NCBI RefSeq assembly: GCF_023015965.1 | Contig: NZ_JALKAN010000001.1 | Location: 248,001 to 312,000, forward strand | From: Allomuricauda sp. F6463D | Lineage (GTDB): Bacteria; Bacteroidota; Bacteroidia; Flavobacteriales; Flavobacteriaceae | Direction: 5' to 3' | DNA: 64,000 bases | Part shown: piece by piece, positions 54,095-64,000 of the stretch | Position numbering within the stretch: position 1 is the stretch's first letter | How the letters are laid out: each line of letters starts with the position of its first letter | Program-made: the position numbers and the translations under genes | Notes under the pieces: generated by a model | Database searches by the model: none | Seen by the model: only the letters and a program-made list of their open reading frames with translations | What the model was told of the DNA's origin: nothing

Positions 54095-55841
54095 TGGAGT
54101 TGTATTTATGAACCAGAACCTTTTTTGGCCCATAGTTTTAATAGGGTTGGTATTGTTTGCTGTATTTATCTGGAAAGATTGGACTCAGCAAAAGGACAGA
54201 AGTTTTTGGATTAAATCTATAACAATATTTTTGGCCATTTCCTCTTTGGTAATGATTGTGCTAAGACCGAGTACTTTACAAAAAACCATTAACGGAAAGG
54301 GAATCGTTTTGACCGAAGGGTATCGTCCCGCTCAGTTAGATAGTCTAAAATCCATTTATAAACGAATACGAACGGAGGAGTATTCCAAGGGAAGAACATT
54401 GTCCATTTTAGAAAATGTGGATTCTTTGTTTTTACTGGGCCATGGGGTTGAACCTTTTGATTTGTGGCAATTACAAGATAAATCCATAGCCTTTTTAGGA
54501 GGTGAAAAGGTGGAAGGATGGACGGCGATAACCCATGAAAATGAAATACCATTGGGTGGAGTTTTACAATTAAATTCAAGATATTCCAATCCAAAGGAAG
54601 GGCACTGGGCCGTTTTAGCTGACAATGGAGGCAATCCATTGGACTCCGTGCTTTTTAAAGGGATTGAAGAAGAACGCATAACATTTAATACCAAACCCAA
54701 GTCAAGCGGACAATTTGTGTATAGTCTATTGGAAAAAGATACAGATGCAAATGTCATTTCACAAGAGCCGATTCCTGTTCAAGTTGTAAAAGGAGCGCTT
54801 TTGAAAATATTGATGATCAACACATTTCCAACATTTGAATCGAAATACCTCAAGAACTTTCTGACGGAAAGAGGACACGAGGTTTTGGCGCGTACGCAAT
54901 TGACCAAAGGCAGGTACAAGTTCGAATATTTCAATGGAGCCTCCAACCCCATTTATGGTTTTACCCAGAAAAATTTGAATGCCTATGATTTATTGATTAT
55001 CGATACAGATACCTATGCTGGTCTCGATAGCGCTTCGAAAGAAATAATGGAGGAAACTATGAAGACGCATGGGCTAGGTGTTTTTGTCCAACCCAATGAA
55101 AGATTTTTCAATTTTTCTAAAAAGCAATCACCATTTGGGTTTGATCGAGATTTTGTCACTGAAACCACTATTGGTGAACCAGAACAGCATATACAGAAGT
55201 ATCCGTTTGAATTTAAGAACACAATCAAAATCCAAGAAGTTTTAGTGGATTCGGTAGAAGTTGCAGCATATGTTCCTATGGAAAAAGGAAAACTGGGAAC
55301 TACATTGTTACGGAATACCTATCAATTGGTTTTGGAGGGGGATACTGATTTATACGCCAATATTTGGACAAGCATTTTAAATAAAGTTGTAAGGGATTTT
55401 GATGCGTTGGCAGACTGGAAGGCTCTGACCACAACCTCAAGGGTAGGGGAGCCATTTAAATTTGAATTGCGTACCTCTTTAAATGATTTTGAAATACACA
55501 CGGAGGAAGAACACAATATATATATGCTTCAAGATATTTTGCTGTCCAATAAATGGACTGGAACTCAATACCCTCGAAAAACCGGATGGAACCAATTGAC
55601 GGTATCCAATGACACACTTAGTAAATATTCATATTATGTATTTGATGAAAATCAGCGAAAAGCGATTACACTTTCAAATAGGCTGAAAACAAATAAACGG
55701 CAATTTGGAAATAAAAAAGGCTTTACTTCCGTAACATCTGCTTCTCAAAAAGAAATGATTCCTATACCTTCTTTTTGGTTTTTTATCCTACTTATTTTGT
55801 GTTTAGGTTGGTTGTGGTTGGAGCCAAAATTGGTCGGGTGA
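54087..55841 (+). CDS. Bat-cluster membrane protein, unknown function
   Basis: 584 residues. Two N-terminal membrane helices (FWPIVLIGLVLFAVFIW and SITIFLAISSLVMIVL), a large extracytoplasmic part, and one C-terminal helix (FWFFILLILCLGWLWL). The central section around LKILMINTFPTFESKYLKNF and YDLLIIDTDTYAGLD resembles a class I glutamine-amidotransferase-like fold seen in other Bat-cluster proteins. ATG at 54087 overlaps the previous gene; ATG 54108, just before the first helix, is also possible. It is the last gene of the moxR-bat unit. Confidence 0.75.
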   Translation: MNDGVVFMNQNLFWPIVLIGLVLFAVFIWKDWTQQKDRSFWIKSITIFLAISSLVMIVLRPSTLQKTINGKGIVLTEGYRPAQLDSLKSIYKRIRTEEYSKGRTLSILENVDSLFLLGHGVEPFDLWQLQDKSIAFLGGEKVEGWTAITHENEIPLGGVLQLNSRYSNPKEGHWAVLADNGGNPLDSVLFKGIEEERITFNTKPKSSGQFVYSLLEKDTDANVISQEPIPVQVVKGALLKILMINTFPTFESKYLKNFLTERGHEVLARTQLTKGRYKFEYFNGASNPIYGFTQKNLNAYDLLIIDTDTYAGLDSASKEIMEETMKTHGLGVFVQPNERFFNFSKKQSPFGFDRDFVTETTIGEPEQHIQKYPFEFKNTIKIQEVLVDSVEVAAYVPMEKGKLGTTLLRNTYQLVLEGDTDLYANIWTSILNKVVRDFDALADWKALTTTSRVGEPFKFELRTSLNDFEIHTEEEHNIYMLQDILLSNKWTGTQYPRKTGWNQLTVSNDTLSKYSYYVFDENQRKAITLSNRLKTNKRQFGNKKGFTSVTSASQKEMIPIPSFWFFILLILCLGWLWLEPKLVG

Positions 55842-55974
55842 TTTATGCTTGATTTACACTATATGCAACTCTAAAACCTTCAAAACTTAGTGGATTTGTC
55901 TATCATTTTATAATCAATAACCCCTATATAATAAGGGTTTGCAACATTTTAAGGTACTTCCACAACATAAGATT

Positions 55975-56003
55975 TTGCAGGTCTTCTTCTTTGGATAGAT
56001 TTG
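55975..56003 (+). promoter_or_regulatory. Bacteroidota-type promoter upstream of the giant adhesin gene
   Basis: TTG at 55975-55977 (-33 element) and a full-consensus -7 octamer TAGATTTG at 55996-56003, separated by 18 bp. The start point would fall near 56009, giving a leader of about 37 bases to the ATG at 56046. No CRP-type dyad is present. Confidence 0.65.
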
Positions 56004-56045
56004 GTATCAAAGTTAAAATAACCATAACTATCCTAAACCTCAAAC

Positions 56046-59000
56046 ATGAATTACAAGCCCTTTGCTAATTATTCCAACAGGCTACTTTTTACATTGTTTT
56101 TCATAACCTTTGTTTCACTTACCAGAGCACAACTTTCTGTTCCTTTCGAACCTCGTTTACCAGGGGATAACATCATGGTAAAAGGAGATTTGGTATATGT
56201 GGCCAACAACATTGTTAGTGTTGCCAGTAACCCCAACGCAGATTACAATGGAAGTGCGAGTAACCAAGGTGTAAATATGAATTACATCGATATTGATGGT
56301 GATTCATCCACTTTCAGCTCCAGTAGTGCAGAATTAAATGCACCAAGTTGTTCCGCAGTGGTCTACGCTGGGTTATATTGGGGCGGTATTTATAGGGATA
56401 CAAATAGGAACGACCCTTATAAGTCGGTGAAATTTAAGGTTCCCGGAGGTACTTATATAGATATTGGTCCTTCTAGTGATGCAGCTTTTCAATACGAACA
56501 AATTTACGATAAAGATGGGGATAGGGATGGAGATGGATTTACAGACCCTGGTATTGTTGATGTAGATTATTTAAGTGGGGTAAATATGACCTCCTATCTA
56601 AATTATGCGAATGTAACCCATTTGTTATCAGGATTAAGTGATCCAAATGGCGAATACACCGTTGCAAATATAGTGGCCTCAACTAATCAGAAAAATGTTA
56701 GTGCAGGTTGGACCATGGTGGTGATTTATGAGAACCAAAACGCCACCAGCAAATACATTTCAACTTTTGATGGTTATGCGGCCATGGGAAGTACTTATAA
56801 GAATGTTGAGTTTTCTTTTGATGGATTCAAGACTGTGCCATCCCCATTGCCTGTAAATGCAGTTATAGGAGCAGGTACAATGGATGGTGACCGTATTAAT
56901 GGTCCCAGTATGCAATTTAGGGCAGATCCTTCGGATAGTTGGACCTATCTAAGTGATGCCATTAATCCAAGCAACAATGTTTTTAATAGTACGATAACCA
57001 ATCAAGGGAGCTGGGTGGATACCCGAACCCCAGCAAGTCATAATACCTTGGGATGGGATGCCGATATTCTTAAGCTCACCAATCCAGGAAACTCTGTACT
57101 CCCCAATGATCATGATAGTGGTGAAATAAGAATAAGTACCTCCAGTGAAGGAGTAATACTCTTTCTTACCACGGTGGCGGTAGAAATAATAGATCCAGAT
57201 ATATTGGTAGAAAAGAAAGTTGAGGATCTGGCCGGGAATGATATTACAGGGGATGGTGTAAACCTAGGACAATCCTTGGAATATGTACTTCGATTTTGGA
57301 ACCGTGGGAACGATGATGCTACAAATTTTACAATACGTGATGTACTGCCCAATAACGTGGAACTGGAAAGTGTCGATTTGTCTGGTGCTCCAGGAGTTAC
57401 CATGTCATCCGCAGGAACCACTCCAGAAGAAGTAACTTTTTACGTGCCCGACGCCCTTGTCACCGAGGAAGGAAATGTCTACGAGATTAGTATGAGGGTG
57501 AAGGTCTCAAATGATTGTCATGATTTTGTGGCGGCATGTAGTTCAACCATAGACAACATAGCTTATGCTACATACGATGGGGTGACCAGTGGCCAAACCA
57601 TATCGGATGACCCTAGTGTCTCCAATGTTAGCAGTTGTGGTTTTATCACACCGGGAGCAACTAACTTTTTATTGGATGATTTATTAGATTGTGTTTTTGA
57701 AAGTGAAATTCAAATTTGCGGAGATAGTGCTGAGATTACTGCAGGATCTGGGTATGATACCTACACATGGTACAAAGATTTGAATGAAAATGGACAATTG
57801 GATGCCTCGGACGTTGTTTATAGTGATAGCGATCCAGATAATGATGCAACTACTGTTTTAGTACAAGAAACAGGACATTACTTAGTATATAAAGAATCCG
57901 TCACTTGTGGTCCCAATATTGAATCTATGGAGGTTACACGTTTTGGAAACACACAGGTAAATCCTATTATTACCTATTTTAATGACCTTAATGGTGATGC
58001 AGACATCACAAATGATATACAAGGAGAGATTGTAACCTGTGCCAATGACGGCTCTGAATTGCCCAAAATTTTCCTCTGTGGAATTAACGATACTCAGGAA
58101 ATAGTACTCAATATCATTGATGCGGAAACCATCACTTGGGAAAAATTGGATGAGGCAAGCTGTGCGGCAGCGGGCCCAGATTGCCCCAATAATCAAATAG
58201 GATGTTCGTGGGACGAAGTTGCCACGGGAAATTCATACACTGCAAACACTGAAGGGCGTTATCGTTTGGTTTTATCATATTCAGGAGGCTGCAACAGCAT
58301 ATTTTATTTTGATGTTTTCCAAAATAACCTTGATTTTGATACTGTAAGTCAAGACATACTATGTGCTACAGATGGTTTTATCAGAATTCAAAATGTAGGA
58401 GCAGGTTATGGCTATCAATTGGTAGATACCGATAGCAACTCAATTTTGGTACCATATTCCAGTGGAAATGGACCTAACTTTACGATTGATACTCCAGGTA
58501 CTTACCGTGTAGAATTTACGCAATTGGACGGTAGCACAGGTGAACCATTGGATGGTAGCTGCGTGTTCAGTACCGAGGAGATAGGAATAGAAAGAAAAGA
58601 ACTGAGCTTAAACCTTACTACGGAACCTGTAACCTGCATGGATCAAGGAAGTGTACGTGTTTTGGTAAGTGATGGAAGGGCAAATTATCATTATAGTTTA
58701 TATACTGATGATGGATCCGGTAACCCAGGGACATTAATAGATAATGAACTGGCACAAACCACCAGTGATCTTACATTTAGCGGACTAAATGCAGGTGATT
58801 ATGTTATCGTGGTAACTACTGATGATTCTTGTGAAGAAATAGATACCTTTACCATTGATGAAATTCCCGACCCAGAAGTCAGTGCGGTTTCGACAAAAGA
58901 TATAACCTGTACCGATGGACTCATATCTTTAACAGGTACGAAGGGTGCACCAAATCCATCATATTTGTATGCCATCTGGGAAAAAGATGGTAGTTCACCA

Positions 59001-62000
59001 TATTCTGATATTTCCGATATCCCTTCAATAGAGTTCCAAAGAGATACTATTGCCCCGGGAGTATTCAATTTTCCTTCGGGAGATGAGGGAACGTACCGTT
59101 TTGTAGTTGTTGATGGTAATAATTGCTGGTCAATTTCCAATGAAGTTACCGTGGCTGATTTAGGAAGTTTGGTAGTTAACAACCCAACCATTGATTCCGA
59201 GATAACATGTGAAGGTTCCAATACTGGACAGGTAACAATGAACGTATCTGGAGGTTTGGCTCCTTATGAATACAGTATAAATGATTGGACCACAGAACAA
59301 ACCAATCCAACTTTTGTAAATTTGGCACCGGGTACACATACCATTAAAGTTCGAAGTGCCGATGGTTGTGAAGAGGAAACTACTTTTACGTTGGAAGACC
59401 CAAAAACTTTTAATGCAAATGCAGGAATTTCCAGCATAGGTACATGTGATATCAATGGAAATTCAGAAGTTAGGTTTACCAATGTAGAGGGCGGTACAGC
59501 ACCTTATCAGTTCAGTTTTGATGGAGGAAGTACTTTTATAGCAGACGATGTAATGGATCCATCCGTTAGAATCAGTCTATTGCCTCCGGGTAATCATATC
59601 CTTGTCGCCAAAGATTCAAGGGGATGTGAGATTAATATACCAATCACAATAGAGGCACCGCTTCCTATTCCAAATTTTGATATGGATGTAACCTACGATT
59701 GTGATGGAAATGGAGATGTGGTTCTTTCTCCAGACCAATCTGTTTATAATTATGAATATTCCATTGATACTTCTCCCATTGTCACTTCAACAGATGGTAG
59801 TTTTACAGGTATCACTCCAGGAACTTATACCATAACTGCTGAGTATACCGAAAGTAACCCACCAAACCCAAGTGTTTTGTTGTTGGAAGATTTTGGGAGC
59901 GGTTCAACCATAGATAGTGAGTATACTTTGGGCTATACTTATGAAGACCAAGTAGGAAGTAACACCCATGTTAATGATTTTGAATATTCTGTAACCAATT
60001 ATATTGTTTCGCCTTTTGGCGCATGGTTAAGGCCAGATGACCATACATCCGGTGGAGCCGATTCCAACGGACGTTATTTGGTAATTAATGTTGGGTCACC
60101 ATCCCCAGGTCAGGTAATCTATAAAAAACCTATAAAAGACATACTTCCAAATCAGGATATGAATGTATCCTTTGCAGCTATAAACCTATTGAAGAGTGGT
60201 TCCCAGTTGGATCCTAATCTTTGGGTGCAAATGAGAATTCCGGGGACAGAAACCGTAGTTGGAGAAGTACAGACCAACGACATACCGAAAAATCTAATCT
60301 GGAATGTTTTTGAATTCACCATGAATCCCGGAGCACATACAGAATTGGACTTTGTGCTGATTTCCAAAAAAATTGGAAATAGTGGAAATGATGTGGCCAT
60401 CGATGATATTTTGGTAGAACAAGTGCCTGAAAGTTGCCCACGCACAATGGATATTCCAGTAGTAATAGAAGCAGGGTATGGTTTTGCAGCAAATATTTTG
60501 AGTTACACCGACATTACTTGTAATGGAGCAAATGATGGTTCCATCACTTTTGAAGTTGAAAATTTCGACGCAGTTGCCGGATTTGAATACTCTATAGATG
60601 GAGGAACCAATTGGATCGCAAGTACAACATCACCTGTAACCACAGCATCAACGTTGACATCTGGTACGCAAAGTGTATTGATCCGTAAGGCGGATGAGAC
60701 CTCTTGTACCATTACTATAAGTCAAGACATTGATGAACCTGCATCACTTTCAGTAAACACAAGTATAGAACAAGTACCTACCTGTAGCGATCCGGCAGGA
60801 ACTATAAAAGCGACGGTAACAGGCGGAACAGGAACATATGAATATGCTCTTGAAGACGAATTAGGGAACAGTATAGTAGCATTCCCCAACGCATCTGGCA
60901 ATACCTTTAGTGGCCTAGTGGCAGGTGATTATGTTATTGTGGTGAAAGATATAAATGGTTGTGAGGAAAGAAGCGCTGTAGTAACATTGAACGGCCCGGT
61001 TGACCTGACCTATGATGTTGTTTCAACCAGTTGTTATGATGGTGGAAACAATGCCACGATTCAGCTTACAGCAACTACCGGCAGTGGAGGATATCTCTTC
61101 CAAATAGATGGTGGTCCATGGCAGGCACCAGACCCGAGTACACCGGACACCTATACTTTCTCAGGATTGTCCAGTGGCACCTATGATGTCAATGTAAAGG
61201 ATTCTTTTGGTTGCGATGGAGGAGTAGTTAGTATAACCATAGATGACCAACTTTTGGTCAATGTAGCGGCAACCGATGTTAGCACATGCGCAGATGGATC
61301 TATAGATGTTACCGCAACTGGTGGTAATGGTACACTTGTGTATGCTTTTGTTGCTAACGGTAGCACACCTACGGCCGGAGATTTCTCAACAACAAATACA
61401 TTTCCTGTTGCTGCTGGAGATGAAGGCGATTACGATGTGTATGTACGAGATAACTCAGCTGGCATTCCATATTGTGAGTATATGGAAACGGTTACCATAA
61501 ATCCATCTACTCCATTAACCATGACAGCTACTCCAACGGCACCTCAATGCCATGATGGAAATGGTAACATTTTAATCAATATCACATCAGGAATAAGTCC
61601 ATATACTGTTCAAATAGTGGATTTGGACAATGGAGGAGCTTCCAATCAAACAGATACAAACCTGTTGGCAACAAGTAAAACATATTATAACCTATTGCCA
61701 GGGGACTATACAATTAATATTACTGATGCAACAGGGTGTGCCATTACAGATATTCAGACCATAAACAACCCTGAAGAATTGACCGCAACCATAATTGGTA
61801 TTACACCTTCTGCCTGTACAGGGGATGTGAGTGATTTTGGTTTTCGTTTTTCAGCATATCCTACAAGTTTAGGTACAATAGAGTTTAGTGATGATGGAGG
61901 TACTACTTGGATTTCTGATAACTCGGTTCCTGGAACATCGGATGAATTAACTGGATATAATTCCGGTGATACTGTTTATCCATCTATGAGAACTGTTGAT

Positions 62001-64000
62001 GGTTTTGGTAATACCTTGTGTCAAACAGATTTCCCTCCATTTATTGTTCCCTATCCTTTGGATGATCTAGATATTACCATTGATGCAGTTGTGGTGGATT
62101 GTGATGATTTACAGGTCACAGTACAAGGATCTGAGGGGGTTGCTCCATATCAATATGCTTATACGGATGACCCATTTAACTTTGACCCTACGGAACCGTC
62201 TATTTGGGTCGATGGTGGAAATGTAGATAATTTAGGCAACCCAGTCGGCCCAGGAGAAGGAATGTATAAATGGACAGGTTTAATTCCTGGAAGGACTTAT
62301 GTGTTTTATGTAAAAGATTTTAATGGTTGTGTAAGACAAAGTAATGTAAATGTAAATGATCTTATCACTGAACCTTTTGAAATTACTTCGACAATCATAC
62401 CTTCATGTGATGGTGCCTCCAATGGAAGCATTATATATGAAATTATAGAACAAGAAATCTCACCAGGATCAGAAATAGAATGGGCTTTCTATGATATTTC
62501 ATCAGGAGCTTCGGTATTAGTTAGTGATAGTGGAGGGAATATTCCATTTAATTCTCCACAGACCATAGAATTTGACTTATTAGGAGAAGGAAATTATTAT
62601 ATAGAAGTAACCAAAAAGGATGGAGCATCATCTGGTTGCGTAAGTGCTTCGGAAAATGAGTTATTAGAAGAACTTGATCCATTAAGCGGAACATTAAATG
62701 TACTTCAAGATATCAGTTGTAATAATCCTGGACTAATTGAAGTGCAGAATCCTATTGGTGGTGGGGGTACATATACTTATACAGTAACAGGTCCCGGTTC
62801 ATTTACAACGATTACCGATACATCCGACAACCCTATAGAGATTCCATCCAACTCGCCTTCTGGAAATTACTCGGTTATTATGGAGGATCAATATGGATGC
62901 CCTGTAAATTTAGGGTCAATACATCTAGATCTAACACCGAATCCAACAATTGACAATGTTAGTGTGGACAACTGTTCGGCTCTGGCAACAGTTACTATCA
63001 GCGCGAGCAGTAGTGTTGGAGCGGATATTTTCTACTCCATTGACGGAGGTAGTACCTATGTTGATAACGGAGGTGTGTTCAGTGACATTGCAGCTGGAAG
63101 TTATGTTGTTGCAGTTATTGATAGTAATGGTTGTTCCGAAACTCAATCTGTTACGGTTCACCCACAATTGCAAGCAACAGTGCAATTGACCAAATTGCTC
63201 GATTGCTCTTCTGATGCTGAAATTACAATCAGTGATCTTGAAGGCTCTGGAGATTATGATTATGAAATTGTAGATGGCTTTGGAACAACTTTGGTGGCCA
63301 GAACAAGTGTGCCAGGTGATCCATTTGTTTACTCGACATCGGTTGTTGGGGATTATACGATCACAGTATATGACGACCTTACAACATCACCAGAATGTTC
63401 GAGAGTATATAATGTATCGGTCCCAGATATTATTTATCCAGATTTCGATACCACTCCAACAGATGTAACTTGTAATGGAGGTGCCGATGGAAGCATTGCG
63501 GCAACACAAACCGATAATGGAATATCTCCATTGTCATATCAACTTTTGGATAGCGGGTTAACTCCAATACCAGGAACAGATTTTACATATGATGCAACAA
63601 CACGTACATTCCATGGATTGATCCCTGGTGATTATATTATAAGAGCAACAGGAACCAATAGCTGTACAACAGATTCAGCAATAATCACAATTGATGAACC
63701 AACAGCTATAGCAGTTGCAATCCCGGCCACCGATGTGGTTCAGTTTGGATGTGCTGCAGGGAATAACCCCGATAATGCAAGCATTACAGTGAATTCCTCA
63801 TCTATTTCTGGAGGAACAAGCACTTATGTGAGATACGAATTTGTGGATGCATCCAGCAATGTGGTACAAGATGGAAACAACAACCAATTGATTGTCACCG
63901 ACCTTGCAGGAGGAACATATACCATCAATGTTTATGACGATGCAGGCTGTATGGGCACCACAACGGCTACAATAAACGCATTTGATGAACTACAAGATGC
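56046..64000 (+). CDS. Giant SprB-repeat surface adhesin, N-terminal 2651 codons (partial, runs off the window)
   Basis: A single frame from ATG 56046 stays open to the window edge, so it has no stop here. Signal peptide about 1-28 (LLFTLFFITFVSLTRA, cleavage before QLSV). Then an N-terminal beta domain (SAVVYAGLYWGGIY), a DUF11-like domain (about 384-500; GQSLEYVLRFWNRG, FTIRDVLPNNV), and from about 750 a long series of Cys-containing SprB-type repeats of some 80 residues. Clear copies include DITCNGANDGSITFEV and DVTCNGGADGSIAATQ; many others are more diverged, with GDYVIVV-like endings. A jelly-roll-like module interrupts them at about 1276-1465. Such proteins are exported by the type IX system and act in gliding or adhesion; the expected C-terminal sorting domain lies beyond the window. 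Confidence 0.88.
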   Translation, partial: MNYKPFANYSNRLLFTLFFITFVSLTRAQLSVPFEPRLPGDNIMVKGDLVYVANNIVSVASNPNADYNGSASNQGVNMNYIDIDGDSSTFSSSSAELNAPSCSAVVYAGLYWGGIYRDTNRNDPYKSVKFKVPGGTYIDIGPSSDAAFQYEQIYDKDGDRDGDGFTDPGIVDVDYLSGVNMTSYLNYANVTHLLSGLSDPNGEYTVANIVASTNQKNVSAGWTMVVIYENQNATSKYISTFDGYAAMGSTYKNVEFSFDGFKTVPSPLPVNAVIGAGTMDGDRINGPSMQFRADPSDSWTYLSDAINPSNNVFNSTITNQGSWVDTRTPASHNTLGWDADILKLTNPGNSVLPNDHDSGEIRISTSSEGVILFLTTVAVEIIDPDILVEKKVEDLAGNDITGDGVNLGQSLEYVLRFWNRGNDDATNFTIRDVLPNNVELESVDLSGAPGVTMSSAGTTPEEVTFYVPDALVTEEGNVYEISMRVKVSNDCHDFVAACSSTIDNIAYATYDGVTSGQTISDDPSVSNVSSCGFITPGATNFLLDDLLDCVFESEIQICGDSAEITAGSGYDTYTWYKDLNENGQLDASDVVYSDSDPDNDATTVLVQETGHYLVYKESVTCGPNIESMEVTRFGNTQVNPIITYFNDLNGDADITNDIQGEIVTCANDGSELPKIFLCGINDTQEIVLNIIDAETITWEKLDEASCAAAGPDCPNNQIGCSWDEVATGNSYTANTEGRYRLVLSYSGGCNSIFYFDVFQNNLDFDTVSQDILCATDGFIRIQNVGAGYGYQLVDTDSNSILVPYSSGNGPNFTIDTPGTYRVEFTQLDGSTGEPLDGSCVFSTEEIGIERKELSLNLTTEPVTCMDQGSVRVLVSDGRANYHYSLYTDDGSGNPGTLIDNELAQTTSDLTFSGLNAGDYVIVVTTDDSCEEIDTFTIDEIPDPEVSAVSTKDITCTDGLISLTGTKGAPNPSYLYAIWEKDGSSPYSDISDIPSIEFQRDTIAPGVFNFPSGDEGTYRFVVVDGNNCWSISNEVTVADLGSLVVNNPTIDSEITCEGSNTGQVTMNVSGGLAPYEYSINDWTTEQTNPTFVNLAPGTHTIKVRSADGCEEETTFTLEDPKTFNANAGISSIGTCDINGNSEVRFTNVEGGTAPYQFSFDGGSTFIADDVMDPSVRISLLPPGNHILVAKDSRGCEINIPITIEAPLPIPNFDMDVTYDCDGNGDVVLSPDQSVYNYEYSIDTSPIVTSTDGSFTGITPGTYTITAEYTESNPPNPSVLLLEDFGSGSTIDSEYTLGYTYEDQVGSNTHVNDFEYSVTNYIVSPFGAWLRPDDHTSGGADSNGRYLVINVGSPSPGQVIYKKPIKDILPNQDMNVSFAAINLLKSGSQLDPNLWVQMRIPGTETVVGEVQTNDIPKNLIWNVFEFTMNPGAHTELDFVLISKKIGNSGNDVAIDDILVEQVPESCPRTMDIPVVIEAGYGFAANILSYTDITCNGANDGSITFEVENFDAVAGFEYSIDGGTNWIASTTSPVTTASTLTSGTQSVLIRKADETSCTITISQDIDEPASLSVNTSIEQVPTCSDPAGTIKATVTGGTGTYEYALEDELGNSIVAFPNASGNTFSGLVAGDYVIVVKDINGCEERSAVVTLNGPVDLTYDVVSTSCYDGGNNATIQLTATTGSGGYLFQIDGGPWQAPDPSTPDTYTFSGLSSGTYDVNVKDSFGCDGGVVSITIDDQLLVNVAATDVSTCADGSIDVTATGGNGTLVYAFVANGSTPTAGDFSTTNTFPVAAGDEGDYDVYVRDNSAGIPYCEYMETVTINPSTPLTMTATPTAPQCHDGNGNILINITSGISPYTVQIVDLDNGGASNQTDTNLLATSKTYYNLLPGDYTINITDATGCAITDIQTINNPEELTATIIGITPSACTGDVSDFGFRFSAYPTSLGTIEFSDDGGTTWISDNSVPGTSDELTGYNSGDTVYPSMRTVDGFGNTLCQTDFPPFIVPYPLDDLDITIDAVVVDCDDLQVTVQGSEGVAPYQYAYTDDPFNFDPTEPSIWVDGGNVDNLGNPVGPGEGMYKWTGLIPGRTYVFYVKDFNGCVRQSNVNVNDLITEPFEITSTIIPSCDGASNGSIIYEIIEQEISPGSEIEWAFYDISSGASVLVSDSGGNIPFNSPQTIEFDLLGEGNYYIEVTKKDGASSGCVSASENELLEELDPLSGTLNVLQDISCNNPGLIEVQNPIGGGGTYTYTVTGPGSFTTITDTSDNPIEIPSNSPSGNYSVIMEDQYGCPVNLGSIHLDLTPNPTIDNVSVDNCSALATVTISASSSVGADIFYSIDGGSTYVDNGGVFSDIAAGSYVVAVIDSNGCSETQSVTVHPQLQATVQLTKLLDCSSDAEITISDLEGSGDYDYEIVDGFGTTLVARTSVPGDPFVYSTSVVGDYTITVYDDLTTSPECSRVYNVSVPDIIYPDFDTTPTDVTCNGGADGSIAATQTDNGISPLSYQLLDSGLTPIPGTDFTYDATTRTFHGLIPGDYIIRATGTNSCTTDSAIITIDEPTAIAVAIPATDVVQFGCAAGNNPDNASITVNSSSISGGTSTYVRYEFVDASSNVVQDGNNNQLIVTDLAGGTYTINVYDDAGCMGTTTATINAFDELQD

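Noticed and set aside
58300-64000. Repeats of the adhesin as a DNA tandem repeat or CRISPR-like array
   Set aside because: Repeats are protein-level SprB-type units of about 80 residues with strongly diverged DNA; there are no short identical repeats with spacers.

Overview
The window is chromosomal DNA of a marine-type member of the Flavobacteriia (Bacteroidota). The evidence is a SusC/SusD pair driven by an ECF sigma and FecR anti-sigma, a Bat-type aerotolerance cluster, a SprB-repeat giant surface protein of the gliding/type IX secretion kind, and promoters with the Bacteroidota -7 element TAnnTTTG. Genus cannot be fixed from this alone; Muricauda/Allomuricauda-like relatives are a guess.

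Layout. (1) 1-4.8 kb: PEP synthase translationally coupled to a DUF5916 outer-membrane-barrel-like protein, in visibly more GC-rich DNA than the rest. (2) 4.9-7.1 kb: a sugar-type MFS permease with a strong terminator, then a dead, internally deleted IS3-family element. (3) 7.2-11.2 kb: TesA-like esterase divergent from a YbbA/YbbP-like ABC exporter. (4) 11.6-25.9 kb: a carbohydrate/glycoconjugate uptake locus (ECF sigma, FecR, SusC with STN domain, SusD, PIG-L deacetylase, MFS, ROK kinase, PcRGLX/YetA-like lipoprotein, DASS carboxylate transporter). (5) 25.9-44.6 kb: a stress/survival island: ATP-cone nuclease, beta-CASP MBL nuclease, upp, CbpA/CbpM, five tandem-domain universal stress proteins, a PAS histidine kinase plus a receiver-CRP fusion regulator, Hsp20 flanked by two small helical proteins, a D-2-hydroxyacid dehydrogenase, cardiolipin synthase, an MBL-rhodanese and a 1-Cys peroxiredoxin. 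(6) 45.0-55.8 kb: tldD-tldE, then DUF4159-moxR-DUF58-batA-DUF4175-membrane protein. (7) 56.0 kb to the window end: the first 2651 codons of a giant secreted adhesin that runs off the edge.

The most notable signal is in region 5. Seven promoters carry a 12-bp dyad of the form TGAT-N4-ATCA (exact or one change), and an eighth carries TAAC-N4-GTTA. In six of the eight, the dyad centre lies exactly 29.5 bp before the first base of a TAnnTTTG-like -7 element; in the other two it is 28.5 or 30.5 bp. This places the dyad near -41, the class II activator position of CRP/FNR proteins. The island itself encodes a CRP-family response regulator with a suitable recognition helix (E315 and R319). I infer a local two-component/CRP regulon for dormancy, low-oxygen or redox stress. 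The sensing signal is unknown.
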